57,294 nt of DNA, from the IMG/VR virus record IMGVR_UViG_3300047457_001216, positions 1 to 57,294 of that record; one strand, given 5' to 3'. Both the position numbers and the translations under genes were made by a program. Origin of the DNA: a virus. Shown one piece after another: positions 48,408 to 55,582 of the stretch. The notes under the pieces were generated by a model. That model was given only the letters and a program-made list of their open reading frames with translations, was not told the DNA's origin and made no database searches. Each line of letters opens with the position of its first letter. Within the stretch, counting starts at the first letter, position 1.

Positions 48408-48812
48408 ATGGCGAGCAGGCCAACGAAGGCGGAGATGCAGGAACTGAAGGATGATTTGGGCAGGGCGAATGCCAAAATCTCCATCCTGAATGTCGATATC
48501 GCCGACCTGAATGACGATATCGCCGACCGCGAGGAGACTGAACAGCGGCTGACACACGAGCTGGCGGCCGCGAATGACGGCTGGCGTCTGGCGACTGAGC
48601 GGTGTGCAGATCTTCATCGCACGGTCAAAGTCTTAGAAAAACTCAACGAGCAACTCACACGCGAGCGAGACGAAGCCAACAGGAAGGACGTAGAGTTGAG
48701 GAAACGTGTTAGGGAAATGTGCGAAGAGCATCAGGCTGAGCGCAAAGATTGGAACAAGGAACGCGAGATCCTTCGGGGCATCATCCAGATGCTCGCAGGG
48801 AGGACCAAGTGA
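48408..48812 (+). CDS. Coiled-coil protein, 134 aa
   Basis: Nearly the whole protein (ELKDDLGRANAKISILNVDI ... EKLNEQLTRERDEANRK) is predicted coiled coil. ATG 48408 with AAGGGGAAAC upstream; first gene after the promoter at 48331. Function unknown. Stop overlaps the next ATG. Confidence 0.55.
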   Translation: MASRPTKAEMQELKDDLGRANAKISILNVDIADLNDDIADREETEQRLTHELAAANDGWRLATERCADLHRTVKVLEKLNEQLTRERDEANRKDVELRKRVREMCEEHQAERKDWNKEREILRGIIQMLAGRTK

Positions 48813-48979
48813 TGTCGTTCTGGACAATACTCCTCCTCATCATGTTTGCATTCCCGGCGTTCATTGTCGGAATCCTGCTTTCCCTGTTTCTCCTCTGGGC
48901 CGTCTGCGTCGTTGTCCTAGTGCTTGCTGAACTCGCCTACACCACATTCACCTTCACCAAAAAAGGGGAACAGCAATGA
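48812..48979 (+). CDS. Membrane protein, 55 aa
   Basis: One or two strongly hydrophobic segments (FWTILLLIMFAFPAFIVGIL and WAVCVVVLVLAELAYTTF), then KKGEQQ. Coupled to neighbours on both sides. Function unknown; compatible with a small holin. Confidence 0.6.
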   Translation: MSFWTILLLIMFAFPAFIVGILLSLFLLWAVCVVVLVLAELAYTTFTFTKKGEQQ

Positions 48980-49365
48980 GTGAACCATCGCCCGCAGAAC
49001 TGCAGGCTCAACTGGAAGAAGCCAACAAGAGGCTCGCCTTCCTGTACTCCTGCATGACACATACCGACGGATTCTGGAGATTAAACGTCCCAAGAATCCC
49101 ATTCAGCGAAGCAGAAACACCAGCAGACGCTGTCGCTCTGATGCTCGATCAACAACAGAAACTCAACGACTGGACCGGGCAGATCTTCAAACAAATGATC
49201 GAGGACGCCCTGGGCTCCACACTCTTCACCGCCAACAATCTCACAGGGATCGCCGTCGAACTGGTCGACGGGGGCTTCCGGATCTATGACGACTGGGTCA
49301 GCGACACGTTCACCACATTCGACGAAGCGCTCGCACATGCTCGCAAATGTGCACAGGAAGGATAG
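48976..49365 (+). CDS. Hypothetical protein, 129 aa
   Basis: Helical N-terminus (AELQAQLEEANKRLAFLYSC), a middle part with a possible beta hairpin (TGIAVELVDGGFRIYDDWVS), and a helical C-terminus. No family recognised. Coupled to the preceding gene. Confidence 0.5.
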   Translation: MSEPSPAELQAQLEEANKRLAFLYSCMTHTDGFWRLNVPRIPFSEAETPADAVALMLDQQQKLNDWTGQIFKQMIEDALGSTLFTANNLTGIAVELVDGGFRIYDDWVSDTFTTFDEALAHARKCAQEG

Positions 49366-49369
49366 AAAC

Positions 49370-49774
49370 ATGCCACCTAACGGGCCACCACCCAAACAAC
49401 CCGATGGCGAACTGCCAACGTCACCGCCGCCGCCACGCCGCAATTCAGATTTGACAAAAAAACTCAGGGATCTGCGGGCTCAGTTCTCTGAATTGGCATT
49501 CCAACTGACAAACGCAAAGCTCGATCTCGAACAGGCCAGACAAGATCTCAAACACGAACGCAGCAGACAGGCTGAGGCTCAAACTGGACTGCAGGTTACT
49601 GTCACACTCAATGACCTCCTTCGACAGAACGAAGAACTGCAGGTCTACAAACGCGCCATGGAGTCCATGGCAAAACAGTTCATCCACCCACGTATGACCG
49701 CACTCGAACTCGCAGAACTGCAACTGAAGGGGCAGACACCACCATGCAAGTCTACATCGACAACGGCAAACTGA
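49370..49774 (+). CDS. Pro-rich and coiled-coil protein, 134 aa
   Basis: Pro-rich start (MPPNGPPPKQPDGELPTSPP), then coiled coil (LTKKLRDLRAQFSELAFQLT). Ends in a hydrophilic tail that overlaps the next start by 31 bases. ATG 49370. Function unknown. Confidence 0.5.
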   Translation: MPPNGPPPKQPDGELPTSPPPPRRNSDLTKKLRDLRAQFSELAFQLTNAKLDLEQARQDLKHERSRQAEAQTGLQVTVTLNDLLRQNEELQVYKRAMESMAKQFIHPRMTALELAELQLKGQTPPCKSTSTTAN

Positions 49775-49989
49775 TTCAGCTCGAACTGGAACTCATCGTC
49801 CAAGGCCCCGAAGGCATTCAGACAACCACCATCAAAACAACCGCACTCGTTACAGAGGTCGGCTTCGTCAACCAGCACAACGAGAAACAAATACTCTCTT
49901 GCCGCATCGTTCCAACACTCAAACTCATCAATCACGGCGAAGTCGTCCTCACACAGGTACAAGAACGCAGGCAGGAGCAGAACCAGTGA
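49744..49989 (+). CDS. Hypothetical protein, 81 aa
   Basis: Beta-rich start (MQVYIDNGKLIQLELELIVQ) with a Thr/Glu/Val core, and a Gln-rich end (ERRQEQNQ) like that of the Lar-like protein next to it (QQEQNQ). That ending overlaps the following GTG and its coding sequence supplies GCAGGAGCAG as ribosome site. Function unknown. Confidence 0.5.
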   Translation: MQVYIDNGKLIQLELELIVQGPEGIQTTTIKTTALVTEVGFVNQHNEKQILSCRIVPTLKLINHGEVVLTQVQERRQEQNQ

Positions 49990-50312
49990 AGTTGACAATC
50001 GAGAAACGCGGATATATGCCGGTCCAGTGCGACAAGCCGCTGCCGTGCCCTTTCTGCGGGAGTGAACCGACACTATCACAGCTCGCACACACCACGACCT
50101 CACGCAGAGTCGGTAAAAAATGGGAGACCGTGCGAATCTGCATAGCGTATTCCTCGCAGACCCTGCAGGCTGATACGTTCAAGTTCAGCTGTGACAACTG
50201 CAAAGCCACGACCGGCAGATACCACGACACCGCGCAGGGCGCTGTCGAAGCCTGGAACACACGCTACACACCACCAGCTACCGATCAACCCCAGCAGGAA
50301 CAGAACCAGTGA
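49986..50312 (+). CDS. Lar-like restriction alleviation zinc-ribbon protein, 108 aa
   Basis: Lar-type layout: LPCPFCGSEPTL near residue 20, a second pair FSCDNCKATTG about 45 residues on, and the ending AVEAWNTRY with a WN-R motif. Lar-like proteins carry four Cys in two ribbons and are small; Lar itself modulates type I restriction. Whether this one has that activity is not known. GTG 49986 overlaps the previous stop. Confidence 0.65.
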   Translation: MKLTIEKRGYMPVQCDKPLPCPFCGSEPTLSQLAHTTTSRRVGKKWETVRICIAYSSQTLQADTFKFSCDNCKATTGRYHDTAQGAVEAWNTRYTPPATDQPQQEQNQ

Positions 50313-50545
50313 AACGCCGAACCAAAAACCCAGACAGCAAACCACTCGGACGACCACGACGACACCGTCAGGACGCCGTCACATGCGTCGTTAAATTGCC
50401 ACCCGATCTCGTCCGCTGGATTGACCAGCGATACCCCACACGACAGGACGGCATCGCAGCCATCGTCGCCGCCCATGTGGCCAACAACGACAAACCCGTC
50501 ATCCTCCACATCCCTGAACTCACTCCCATGGCACAATACTCCTGA
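50309..50545 (+). CDS. Ribbon-helix-helix-like DNA-binding protein, 78 aa
   Basis: Arg/Lys-rich N-terminus (KRRTKNPDSKPLGRPRRHRQ), then a strand and two helices (VTCVVKLPPDLVRWIDQRYP, TRQDGIAAIVAAHV) in the order of an RHH domain. Likely a small DNA-binding regulator. GTG 50309 overlaps the previous stop. Confidence 0.5.
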   Translation: MKRRTKNPDSKPLGRPRRHRQDAVTCVVKLPPDLVRWIDQRYPTRQDGIAAIVAAHVANNDKPVILHIPELTPMAQYS

Positions 50546-50570
50546 AACTCACTGAGAAAGGCCCTCGCTC

Positions 50571-51269
50571 ATGCTCGCATTCATCGACACCGAAACTACC
50601 GGCTTCCTCAACGCCGACCACGTCATCGAAGTGGCCGCCGTCGTCGTCTCACCCGACTGCAGACGACTCTACGCCACCTACGACTCCGTCCTCCCACCAC
50701 ACGACGACGACAACGGACAGTGCCGCCAAGCACTCCTCAGACAGTGGGCCTCCGATAACGCCTGCCACGGGCTCCAGCCCGACACATTCTCCGAAATCGT
50801 CCGTGACGCCTCGCCCAAAGCCAGACAGAGAGTCCTCGAATCGCTCATCGCCACACTCTCACAATGCCACACCATCGTCGGTCATAACCTGGATTTCGAC
50901 CTCCGCATGCTCGCAAATACAGGAGGACCAGCAGGACAGTGGTTCAAAGATCTCAAAGACGGCCGCATGCCCCGATTCAAGCTCGTCGATACGCTCCAGC
51001 GACGATCCGCCATCAACGGCAAAGCCGAATCACTCCAGTCACTGTACCAAAGACTCGGATCCGGACGACTCGACGCATACCAGCACTCAGCCCTCGGTGA
51101 TTGCCTCCGGCTCTACGAAATCTTCACGTTCCTCCCAACAGCCTCACTCATCAGTCAGGAAATCAACGAAGACGCCACCTTCGGAATCAACACCGCCTTC
51201 TCACGCTTCGACGACCTCACAAAACACAACATGCTCAAAGATCTCGGGTTCATGCTCATCAGCCGCTGA
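50571..51269 (+). CDS. DnaQ-type 3'-5' exonuclease, 232 aa
   Basis: DEDDh exonuclease. ExoI IDTETTG (D6, E8), ExoII VGHNLDFDLRML (D110), ExoIII H172 ... D177 (HSALGDC). These are the metal-binding and catalytic residues of proofreading-type exonucleases. The C-terminal 50 residues are not part of the domain. Probably processes DNA ends in replication. No polymerase is fused, so it may work with the prim-pol. Confidence 0.9.
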   Translation: MLAFIDTETTGFLNADHVIEVAAVVVSPDCRRLYATYDSVLPPHDDDNGQCRQALLRQWASDNACHGLQPDTFSEIVRDASPKARQRVLESLIATLSQCHTIVGHNLDFDLRMLANTGGPAGQWFKDLKDGRMPRFKLVDTLQRRSAINGKAESLQSLYQRLGSGRLDAYQHSALGDCLRLYEIFTFLPTASLISQEINEDATFGINTAFSRFDDLTKHNMLKDLGFMLISR

Positions 51270-51318
51270 GAGTCATTTCGGTGTATTCATGTCCAGTTTC
51301 CGTTTGAAGGAGTGCAAA

Positions 51319-51588
51319 ATGCAAAAGAAAAAAACCGTCAGTCTTGATCCGCAGGTTCGCGAGCAGATTCGTGGGCTCCGAGAGAAAATTCATGACTTAG
51401 AGCATGAACTTGACCAGCGAATCCGTCGAGAACACGCAACTCTCATGCAACACAAGCAGACAATCAGAGAACTCAACGAAGCCTCCGCTCATCGCGAAAG
51501 CGAACTGATCGAACAACGACAGGCACTCATCGAGATGCTCGTCGCTGTCAAGGATACCCTCATGCCAAAAACCACCTTCGCCGAATGA
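51319..51588 (+). CDS. Coiled-coil hypothetical protein, 89 aa
   Basis: Basic start (MQKKKTVSLDPQVREQIRGL), then coiled coil to near the end (HELDQRIRREHATLMQHKQT). ATG 51319 with GAAGGAG upstream. Function unknown. It precedes a terminator. Confidence 0.55.
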   Translation: MQKKKTVSLDPQVREQIRGLREKIHDLEHELDQRIRREHATLMQHKQTIRELNEASAHRESELIEQRQALIEMLVAVKDTLMPKTTFAE

Positions 51589-51618
51589 TCGGGCTCGACC
51601 GAGGACACGAGAGAACAA

Positions 51619-51649
51619 ACGCCGGATCTTCGTCCGGCGTTTTCTGTTT
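51619..51649 (+). terminator. Rho-independent terminator
   Basis: ACGCCGGA (51619-51626) pairs with TCCGGCGT (51633-51640), loop TCTTCG, followed by TTTCTGTTT. It separates the exonuclease transcript from the helicase gene. Confidence 0.85.
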
Positions 51650-51673
51650 ACCGCAAAGACTACAGGGACACAC

Positions 51674-53920
51674 ATGATCAACGACGAACGATGGAGCGTG
51701 GTTATCGGCTGTGCCGGTGCCGGGAAAACGTCCTACGCCATGGATCTGCTCGAACAGGCCCTCAGAAATGGCCTCCAATGGCACCAGATCGGATTCTCCA
51801 GCTTCTCCCGGGCCGCCTGCCAAGAGGCCGTCAGAAGGGCAGCAAAATTGTGCGGAGAGTCAGAAGAACGATTGACAAGTCATGGGTGGTTCAGGACAAT
51901 CCACGCAGCGGCCCTGAGAGCTGTCGGAGGCGCTGGGCGAATCATCGACCCAGACTCGAAGTCAGGCCGCGAATTCTACGCTGATATCAAACTCCCACGC
52001 GGAGGCGATCGCGGTACGCTCGGCGAATCTGTCGCCCAAGTGCTCGAACGCTGGGATCTCGCCAGGCAAATGCTCTGGCCTCTGGTCGACAGGCCCCGTT
52101 TCACAGGCCTCCCAGACGGATCACCCGGATCACCCGGATCACCCGGATCACCCGATTCCCACCCGATTCCCAGGGGGGGTGCTACCATTTCTACGTGTGA
52201 AAACACTGGGTTTTCAGAAAGATTCCCACCCCCCTTTATGTATATAGGAGATTTTTTCAGTGCTATTAGTCCGCGTCGTTCGCGAAATTGGGTGCACCCT
52301 GCTACCGATTGTGATAAGTCCCTATATAGTAACAGGTTACACGCTCCCACCCCCCCCTGTGCCGGGTGGGAGTGGTGGGAGCGGGTGGGAGCGGGAAACA
52401 TAGACGGACGTTCACTGCACTGGTGTTCAGGTGTGGCAAATACTAACTGGGCGGACGAGATTGCCCAGAAGTTCGAAGACGCCAAACGACTTCACAACAG
52501 ATTGGACTTCACTGACGTCCTCATGAGATTCTGCGGACTGTCGGTCGATACCAACAATCGACTCACACTCACGACACCAGAAGGCACCGACCCCGACGAA
52601 TGCTCACTCTGGTTCCTCGACGAAGCCCAAGACTGTAGCCCCCTCCTCTGGATGACCGCCGATCGACTCACGACCAACGCCGCCGAAGTCGTCGCACTCG
52701 GAGACCCCTACCAAGCCGTATACGGCTTTCTGGGGGCCGCCCCTGAGTTTCTCATCGGATTGGCCGACGGATCGCGTCAGAGGGCCGCTGAGACCGTTCT
52801 GAGACGGTCGTGGAGAAATCCTCAGTGCGTGATCGACTGGGCCGAAGCAATTTTATTGGAAGATCCGGAGTATGTCACTCGCCAACCGTTCAGCGAACAC
52901 GACGACGGATCCGTCGGGATCGTCGAATGGGGGAACTGGATCCGGAAAATCGACACGCTCCCCGAAGTCGACACCATGATCCTCGGACGGACATGGTTCT
53001 CCCTCGCAGATGTCATCAAATCGCTCGACTCCCACGGCATACCATGGGCCTCCTGCGGCGAGAAAATGGCCAGCAAATGGGATGCACCCGTCCAACTCGC
53101 CAACGTCCTCACACTCCGAGAACTGCAGGCAGGACTCCCCATCAGCGAGGTCGACTACCGGCGACTCACCGAACACTACCCACAGAAACATCCAGAGCAT
53201 GGCGAATTCTTCACCAGAGGAGCAAAGGCCAAATGGAAGAAGGCCGCCTGCTCCGCCGAACCACAGACCACACTCGACAATCTCGGCTCATGGGACGCTA
53301 CACCCGCCTTCATCCACTACATCCAAGCAGGACTCTGGAAGGCCGACAAGTTCGCCATCATCGACTACGCCATTACCCGGTGGGGAATTGACGCTGTCCG
53401 GCACCCTCGGATAAAACTCGGCACCTGTCATTCCGTCAAAGGACTGGAGGCCGATGTCGTTTACTGTGTCGCAACGTCGACAGGAAAAGCCGAAAACGCC
53501 GATCCCGCCGAGGAACGGAACCTGAAATATGTCGCCATCACCCGCGCTCGACACGACTACAGACTCGTTTACCGAAACTCCGATCTCGCACAAAGCCGGC
53601 CGCAGTTCTGGTGTGCCCCCGAAAAGAAAAGCCTCACCCCAGAGCACATCGACACCGACCAGCAGTTCCTCGAAGCTCGCAGGAAAAAAGCCGAAGTTAG
53701 AGAAACAGATCCAATCCCAGATCATAGCCTACCTGGAGAAGATGGGTATTTGGTGTGTGAAGGTCCATCAGACTGGATTGAGTCGGAACGGGATCCCGGA
53801 CCTGATCTGCTGCCACAACGGGAGACTGATCGCGATGGAGGTCAAAAGGCCGGGCGAGACTCAGACACCACTCCAGAAATTCGAACAGGAGAAGATCAGG
53901 AAGAGTGGTGGAGTCTGTGA
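51674..53920 (+). CDS. UvrD/Rep-type SF1 helicase with unusual insertion, 748 aa
   Basis: Motif I IGCAGAGKTS (residues 11-20), motif II LWFLDEAQD (D316-D320), motif III GDPYQAVYGF (343 on), motif IV RSWRNP, motif V CHSVKGLE (585-592), motif VI ITRARHDY (622-629). All are present. Residues about 149-259 are an insertion of unlike composition (Pro/Gly/Ser repeats, then GFSERFPPPFMYIGDFFSAI). After about 53690 the frame continues to a stop at 53920 with sequence antagonistic to the VRR-NUC frame, so the true C-terminus probably changes frame there. Confidence 0.85.
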   Translation: MINDERWSVVIGCAGAGKTSYAMDLLEQALRNGLQWHQIGFSSFSRAACQEAVRRAAKLCGESEERLTSHGWFRTIHAAALRAVGGAGRIIDPDSKSGREFYADIKLPRGGDRGTLGESVAQVLERWDLARQMLWPLVDRPRFTGLPDGSPGSPGSPGSPDSHPIPRGGATISTCENTGFSERFPPPFMYIGDFFSAISPRRSRNWVHPATDCDKSLYSNRLHAPTPPCAGWEWWERVGAGNIDGRSLHWCSGVANTNWADEIAQKFEDAKRLHNRLDFTDVLMRFCGLSVDTNNRLTLTTPEGTDPDECSLWFLDEAQDCSPLLWMTADRLTTNAAEVVALGDPYQAVYGFLGAAPEFLIGLADGSRQRAAETVLRRSWRNPQCVIDWAEAILLEDPEYVTRQPFSEHDDGSVGIVEWGNWIRKIDTLPEVDTMILGRTWFSLADVIKSLDSHGIPWASCGEKMASKWDAPVQLANVLTLRELQAGLPISEVDYRRLTEHYPQKHPEHGEFFTRGAKAKWKKAACSAEPQTTLDNLGSWDATPAFIHYIQAGLWKADKFAIIDYAITRWGIDAVRHPRIKLGTCHSVKGLEADVVYCVATSTGKAENADPAEERNLKYVAITRARHDYRLVYRNSDLAQSRPQFWCAPEKKSLTPEHIDTDQQFLEARRKKAEVRETDPIPDHSLPGEDGYLVCEGPSDWIESERDPGPDLLPQRETDRDGGQKAGRDSDTTPEIRTGEDQEEWWSL
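52118..52400. other. Structured in-frame insertion within the helicase gene
   Basis: Starts with four 9-bp GGATCACCC repeats (52118-52153). Inverted repeats follow: GAAAAC/GTTTTC (52199-52204, 52210-52215), GGGTGCACCC (52290-52299), GTAACAGGTTAC (52329-52340), and CTCCCACCC (52344-52352) with GGGTGGGAG (52364-52372). Six GGG runs lie within 52364-52395 (G-quadruplex potential). It stays open in the helicase frame. AT-rich parts and codon use differ from the gene. Not an intein by motif. Structured RNA or mobile insertion are possible. Confidence 0.7.
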
Positions 53921-53972
53921 AGTCGTCACATCACTCGAAGACGTGCTGCTGCTGCTGCGGGGGGGTGCCTAA
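53529..53972 (+). CDS. VRR-NUC nuclease domain, probably fused to helicase by a frame change
   Basis: The VRR-NUC domain is clear: QSQIIAYLEKMGIWCVKVHQ, NGIPDLI, IAMEVKRPGETQTPLQKFEQ. These are the catalytic D, E-V-K and Q. The frame is open from 53529, but codons before about 53690 look like a shadow of the helicase, and no good ribosome site is seen. An ATG at 53529 or GTG at 53613 is possible. More likely the domain is joined to the helicase. VRR-NUC with helicase is a known pairing in phages. Stop at 53972. Confidence 0.65.
   Translation: MSPSPALDTTTDSFTETPISHKAGRSSGVPPKRKASPQSTSTPTSSSSKLAGKKPKLEKQIQSQIIAYLEKMGIWCVKVHQTGLSRNGIPDLICCHNGRLIAMEVKRPGETQTPLQKFEQEKIRKSGGVCEVVTSLEDVLLLLRGGA
53684..53690 (+). 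other. A6 slippery run at helicase/VRR-NUC frame change
   Basis: AAAAAAG (53684-53690) falls in the helicase codons AAA AAA GCC. A +1 slip, or one A fewer, joins ARRKK to PKLEKQIQSQ of the nuclease. Ribosomal +1 slippage, transcriptional slippage at A6, or a sequence error would each explain it. Confidence 0.5.
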
Positions 53973-53999
53973 CGTGCTGCTGCTGCTGCTGCCGGGGGG
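53946..53999. repeat. Two tandem (CTG)n-G7/8 elements
   Basis: (CTG)4 (53946-53957) followed by C and a G run, then TGCCTAACG and (CTG)5 (53977-53991) followed by CC and a G run. The second G run is part of GGGGGGGGAG, the ribosome site of the next gene. Similar (CTG)4-CCGGA-G6 elements are at 54818, 55271 and 55560, and (CTG)4 at 57101. Confidence 0.75.
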
Positions 54000-54008
54000 G
54001 GAGACCGA

Positions 54009-54368
54009 ATGACCAGTCGCGACGATGTCACACTCGCTCGACGCTCGCTCAAATGGCCGGTGCCGGACCGGCTCAGGCAGGCCGCCGTCGAGATGCTCTG
54101 GGAGGCCATCGAAAACCCAGACGTTCACGTCCGCACCCGCATCGAAGCCGCTCGCACCGCCCTGCAGATGGACGCCCTGAACCTGCAGATCAGCATGGCA
54201 GAGAACGAAACACGGCCGGCGGCAAATGCCCCGGCCGTGATCTACATCCTGCCGCCCAACGGGTCAGAAGCCCCGGAGCCACCCCACGACGCTCCCCCGC
54301 TGATCGAGGCCGAGGGTGTTGTACCGCCCACCGACGGGGGCCTTGGAGATACACCAGCGGATCTCTGA
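54009..54368 (+). CDS. Hypothetical protein, 119 aa
   Basis: Helical N-terminal half (LRQAAVEMLWEAIENPDVHV, RIEAARTALQMDALNLQ) and a Pro/Glu-rich C-terminal half (GSEAPEPPHDAPPLIEAEGV). ATG 54009 follows a G8-AG ribosome site. The layout resembles small proteins near terminase genes in other phages, but this is not secure. Its 3' end overlaps the convergent gene by 105 bases. Confidence 0.5.
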   Translation: MTSRDDVTLARRSLKWPVPDRLRQAAVEMLWEAIENPDVHVRTRIEAARTALQMDALNLQISMAENETRPAANAPAVIYILPPNGSEAPEPPHDAPPLIEAEGVVPPTDGGLGDTPADL

Positions 54369-54776
54369 GCGATACCCCAGTTCATGCACCGCCTGCCATG
54401 CGCGCAACGGCACCACAAAGCCGCCATCCCGCAACTGAGCCGTCCCCAGCCGCTCGCTCTGGTACCAGTTGATTTCCGGGTGCTCCAGATGCACCATCCG
54501 CTCAACATGATTGATCTGATGGTCCATCCGCACAGACGGCAGATTGGTCACATAGCCTGCAGGATCCAGCAGACCCTCCACAAACTCCTCCAGCCGGCTG
54601 AAGTCCTGCGCTGCAGGCAGAGACACAGGCCACGCATTCTGCTTCCGGACCGCCACAAACGTCCGACAGTCCGTCAGGATCTGCCGCCGGTTATACAGAC
54701 CCACCGCCTGCTTCGAGTTGTTCGCCCGCCGCAGGATGTCACACACGCGGTCATACTCAGAGACGACTTTTGCCAC
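54264..54776 (-). CDS. Hypothetical protein of the right arm, 170 aa
   Basis: Helical start (VAKVVSEYDRVCDILRRANN) and a mixed C-terminal domain with VPLRAWQAVHELGYRSEIRW. GTG 54776 is chosen because GGAG lies 8 bases upstream in the conserved leader, as in the 55502 gene, with which it shares the string GTGTACTGTGGCAAA. It is the last gene of the right-arm operon. Convergent overlap with 54009-54368. Confidence 0.55.
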   Translation of the reverse strand: MAKVVSEYDRVCDILRRANNSKQAVGLYNRRQILTDCRTFVAVRKQNAWPVSLPAAQDFSRLEEFVEGLLDPAGYVTNLPSVRMDHQINHVERMVHLEHPEINWYQSERLGTAQLRDGGFVVPLRAWQAVHELGYRSEIRWCISKAPVGGRYNTLGLDQRGSVVGWLRGF

Positions 54777-54840
54777 AGTACACACTCCAGAACAAAGGGT
54801 TGAAAGAAATCCCCCGGCTGCTGCTGCTGCCGGAGGGGGG
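54777..54840 (-). promoter_or_regulatory. Right-arm leader cassette with (CTG)4 hairpin
   Basis: On the minus strand: the leader TTCAACCCTTTGTTCTGGAG (54785-54804) before GTG 54776. Upstream, (CTG)4 at 54818-54829 lies between CCGG arms that pair (54814-54817 with 54830-54833) and extends to C/G runs. Immediately after the stop of the gene at 54841. Confidence 0.6.
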
Positions 54841-55215
54841 TCAGTATTCGCCGGGCAACATCACGACAGCATGTTGCTGCTGCCAGACCTGAAATAACTT
54901 CAGGGTCTTATCCTCAGACACCTGCAGGTGGGTGAACAGGTCAGACCACGGGACTTCCTGAGTGATCAGCACCGTTTCATTCCCGTCCGTCGCCTGCACA
55001 GTCACGCCGCTGCCCCTCGGTGTGATGTGCCACGACACAAACTCACGCCGCATCAGTTCGCCGGCATACGACGCAATCAGGTCACCGAGCCAGTAGCAGT
55101 GACACTCCCGCATCAGGTACATCAGGCCTTCAGTGCCCACGTACCGCCGGTTTACGCTGAACCGCTCGAAGGTCTCAGAACCGCTGAACTGCTGCAGGTC
55201 AAACATCGAAATCAT
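54841..55215 (-). CDS. DUF6876 family protein, 124 aa
   Basis: Matches DUF6876 along its length: QQFSGSETFERFSVNRRYVG, EGLMYLMRECHCYWLGDLIA, EFVSWHI, DGNETVLITQEVPWSDLF, and the C-terminal AVVMLPGEY. The family is of unknown function. The start at 55215 is chosen for GGAG at 9-base spacing; an ATG at 55221 would leave only 3 bases. Confidence 0.8.
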   Translation of the reverse strand: MISMFDLQQFSGSETFERFSVNRRYVGTEGLMYLMRECHCYWLGDLIASYAGELMRREFVSWHITPRGSGVTVQATDGNETVLITQEVPWSDLFTHLQVSEDKTLKLFQVWQQQHAVVMLPGEY

Positions 55216-55295
55216 CGCCATCGTCTCCAGAAAAGGGTTACCACAAGGGGCCCGGGGCACACGCCCCGGGCTGCTGCTGCTGCCGGACGGGGGGG
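55216..55295 (-). promoter_or_regulatory. Right-arm leader cassette with GC hairpin
   Basis: GCCCGGGGC (55250-55258) pairs with GCCCCGGGC (55263-55271), loop ACAC, flanked by (CTG)4 and CCGGAC-G7 (55271-55292). The minus-strand leader GGTAACCCTTTTCTGGAG lies between the hairpin and the start. The same hairpin recurs at 55538 and 56367. Confidence 0.65.
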
Positions 55296-55502
55296 TCAGG
55301 CCTTCTGTTTCTTCTTCTTCGAGATCAGAGCTTCCCGGCCGATGATCATGCGGGGACTCATCCCCAACGGACCGATGCCGCAGTCCTGCATGTGATCGGG
55401 CTGAGCCTTCGCCCATTTGACCAACTGCTTTCGATCATCTGCAGGCAGATCCGCAAAACGCTTGAACGCATCCGCGAAATGCTCATTCACAGTCTTTGCC
55501 AC
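55296..55502 (-). CDS. Hypothetical basic protein, 68 aa
   Basis: Helical (VNEHFADAFKRFADLPADDR, KQLVKWAKAQPDHMQD) with a Lys-rich end (SKKKKQKA). GTG 55502 is chosen with GGAG 8 bases upstream; the longer frame upstream lies inside the hairpin and CTG element. The start string GTACTGTGGCAAA is the same as in the gene at 54776. Function unknown. Confidence 0.55.
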   Translation of the reverse strand: MAKTVNEHFADAFKRFADLPADDRKQLVKWAKAQPDHMQDCGIGPLGMSPRMIIGREALISKKKKQKA

Positions 55503-55582
55503 AGTACACTCTCCAGAACAAAGGGTTACCACAAGGGGCCCGGGGCACAACGCCCCGGGCTGCTGCTGCTGCCGGAGGGGGG
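55503..55582 (-). promoter_or_regulatory. Right-arm leader cassette with GC hairpin
   Basis: GCCCGGGGC (55538-55546) pairs with GCCCCGGGC (55552-55560), loop ACAAC, with (CTG)4-CCGGA-G6 at 55560-55582 after the upstream gene stop. Leader GTAACCCTTTGTTCTGGAG follows. Almost a copy of the cassette at 55216-55295. Confidence 0.65.

Noticed and set aside
50803-51318. 172-codon N-terminal extension of the coiled-coil protein at 51319
   Set aside because: This part overlaps the DnaQ exonuclease in another frame and is Ser/Thr/Pro-rich shadow sequence; ATG 51319 has a proper ribosome site.
52118-52440. Intein in the helicase
   Set aside because: No N-terminal Cys/Ser splice block, no C-terminal His-Asn, and the insertion is too short and low in complexity.
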